From Alphaproteobacteria bacterium UBA7488 (GTDB taxonomy: Bacteria > Pseudomonadota > Alphaproteobacteria > CAAHEQ01 > UBA3637): a stretch of DNA of 14,204 nucleotides. The stretch lies in NCBI GenBank assembly GCA_002477185.1, contig DLOI01000043.1, forward strand, positions 3,871 through 18,074. The letters run 5' to 3'. The position numbers and the translations under genes are program-made. Shown here piece after piece: positions 14,086-14,204 of the stretch (positions are counted from its first letter, which is position 1; the number at the start of each line of letters is the position of its first letter). The notes beneath the pieces are model-generated. The model was given only the letters and a program-made list of their open reading frames with translations. It did no database searches and was not told where the DNA came from.

Positions 14086-14204
14086 TTAAATATTTTTAAG
14101 TAATTTTAGCAACCATTTGTTTCCTAAATTGTCAAATAAAAAATCATGTTCGATAATTTTATATAAAATAACTCGTTGCACCACAGTAAATTTTGCGAAA
14201 ACGA
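14086..14204 (-). CDS. Possible C-terminal fragment of an unknown protein, truncated by the window edge
   Basis: On the minus strand one frame is open from the window edge to a TAA at 14086-14088, giving 38 residues. The peptide ends '...HDFLFDNLGNKWLLKLLKNI' and has the amphipathic, Leu/Lys-rich look of a real protein end. The other frames on this strand are interrupted in the low-complexity AT sequence. It is too short to assign a family. It would be transcribed in the same direction as the sulfotransferase gene, about 220 bp upstream of it. An accidental open frame cannot be excluded. Confidence 0.4.
   Translation of the reverse strand, partial: VFAKFTVVQRVILYKIIEHDFLFDNLGNKWLLKLLKNI

Noticed and set aside
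1..14204. tRNA, rRNA, CRISPR arrays, insertion sequences or attachment sites
   Set aside because: No cloverleaf with a T-loop motif, no regularly spaced direct repeats, and no transposase or integrase motifs were seen.

Overview
This is about 14.2 kb of AT-rich DNA from a Gram-negative bacterium. The evidence for an outer membrane is a MacAB-type tripartite efflux operon, an outer-membrane efflux lipoprotein, and two proteins with Sec signal peptides (a TesA-type esterase and an aryl-sulfate sulfotransferase). A host-associated AT-rich alphaproteobacterium would fit, but that placement is inferred from general protein character, not from a marker gene. I see no tRNA, rRNA, CRISPR array, transposase or prophage module.

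Layout. (1) 1-4851, plus strand: the 3' end of a MarR-family regulator, then a MacA-like adaptor, a MacB-like ABC transporter and a NodT/TolC-type outer-membrane lipoprotein. Gaps are 1-11 bp, so this reads as a self-regulated drug or peptide efflux operon. (2) 4996-6168: an AraJ-like MFS exporter with its own candidate promoter. (3) 6169-7347: a largely non-coding stretch. It holds a strong promoter, a roughly 200-nt highly structured RNA with an intrinsic terminator, and a 77-codon ORF with a consensus ribosome binding site starting just after the terminator. The RNA can form a four-way junction, and it contains a 9-bp alternative helix that would disrupt the terminator. This is the layout of a riboswitch or attenuator, and I could not match it to a family I know. 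(4) 7348-7767: a 139-residue UmuD/S24-like protein that lacks the catalytic Ser and Lys. (5) 7824-9941: an MFS-fold membrane protein and a periplasmic TesA-type GDSL esterase, divergently transcribed. (6) 9929-10366, minus strand: two small basic or hydrophilic proteins, one of the DUF6496 type. (7) 10482-11171: a YedJ-like HD phosphohydrolase whose promoter predicts a leaderless mRNA. (8) 11215-12189, minus strand: a short homoserine dehydrogenase without an ACT domain. (9) 12267-13868, minus strand: an aryl-sulfate sulfotransferase whose last propeller blade is replaced by the tail of an OmpA-type domain. (10) 13869-14204: AT-rich spacer with a 59-bp near-perfect inverted repeat and a probable C-terminal fragment of another minus-strand gene at the edge.

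How the genes work together. Apart from the marR-macA-macB-OMF operon and the two small minus-strand genes, most are single transcription units with their own promoters or terminators. The most novel signals are the structured RNA plus small ORF at 6501-6994, the protease-dead UmuD-like protein, and the sulfotransferase/OmpA-tail chimera.
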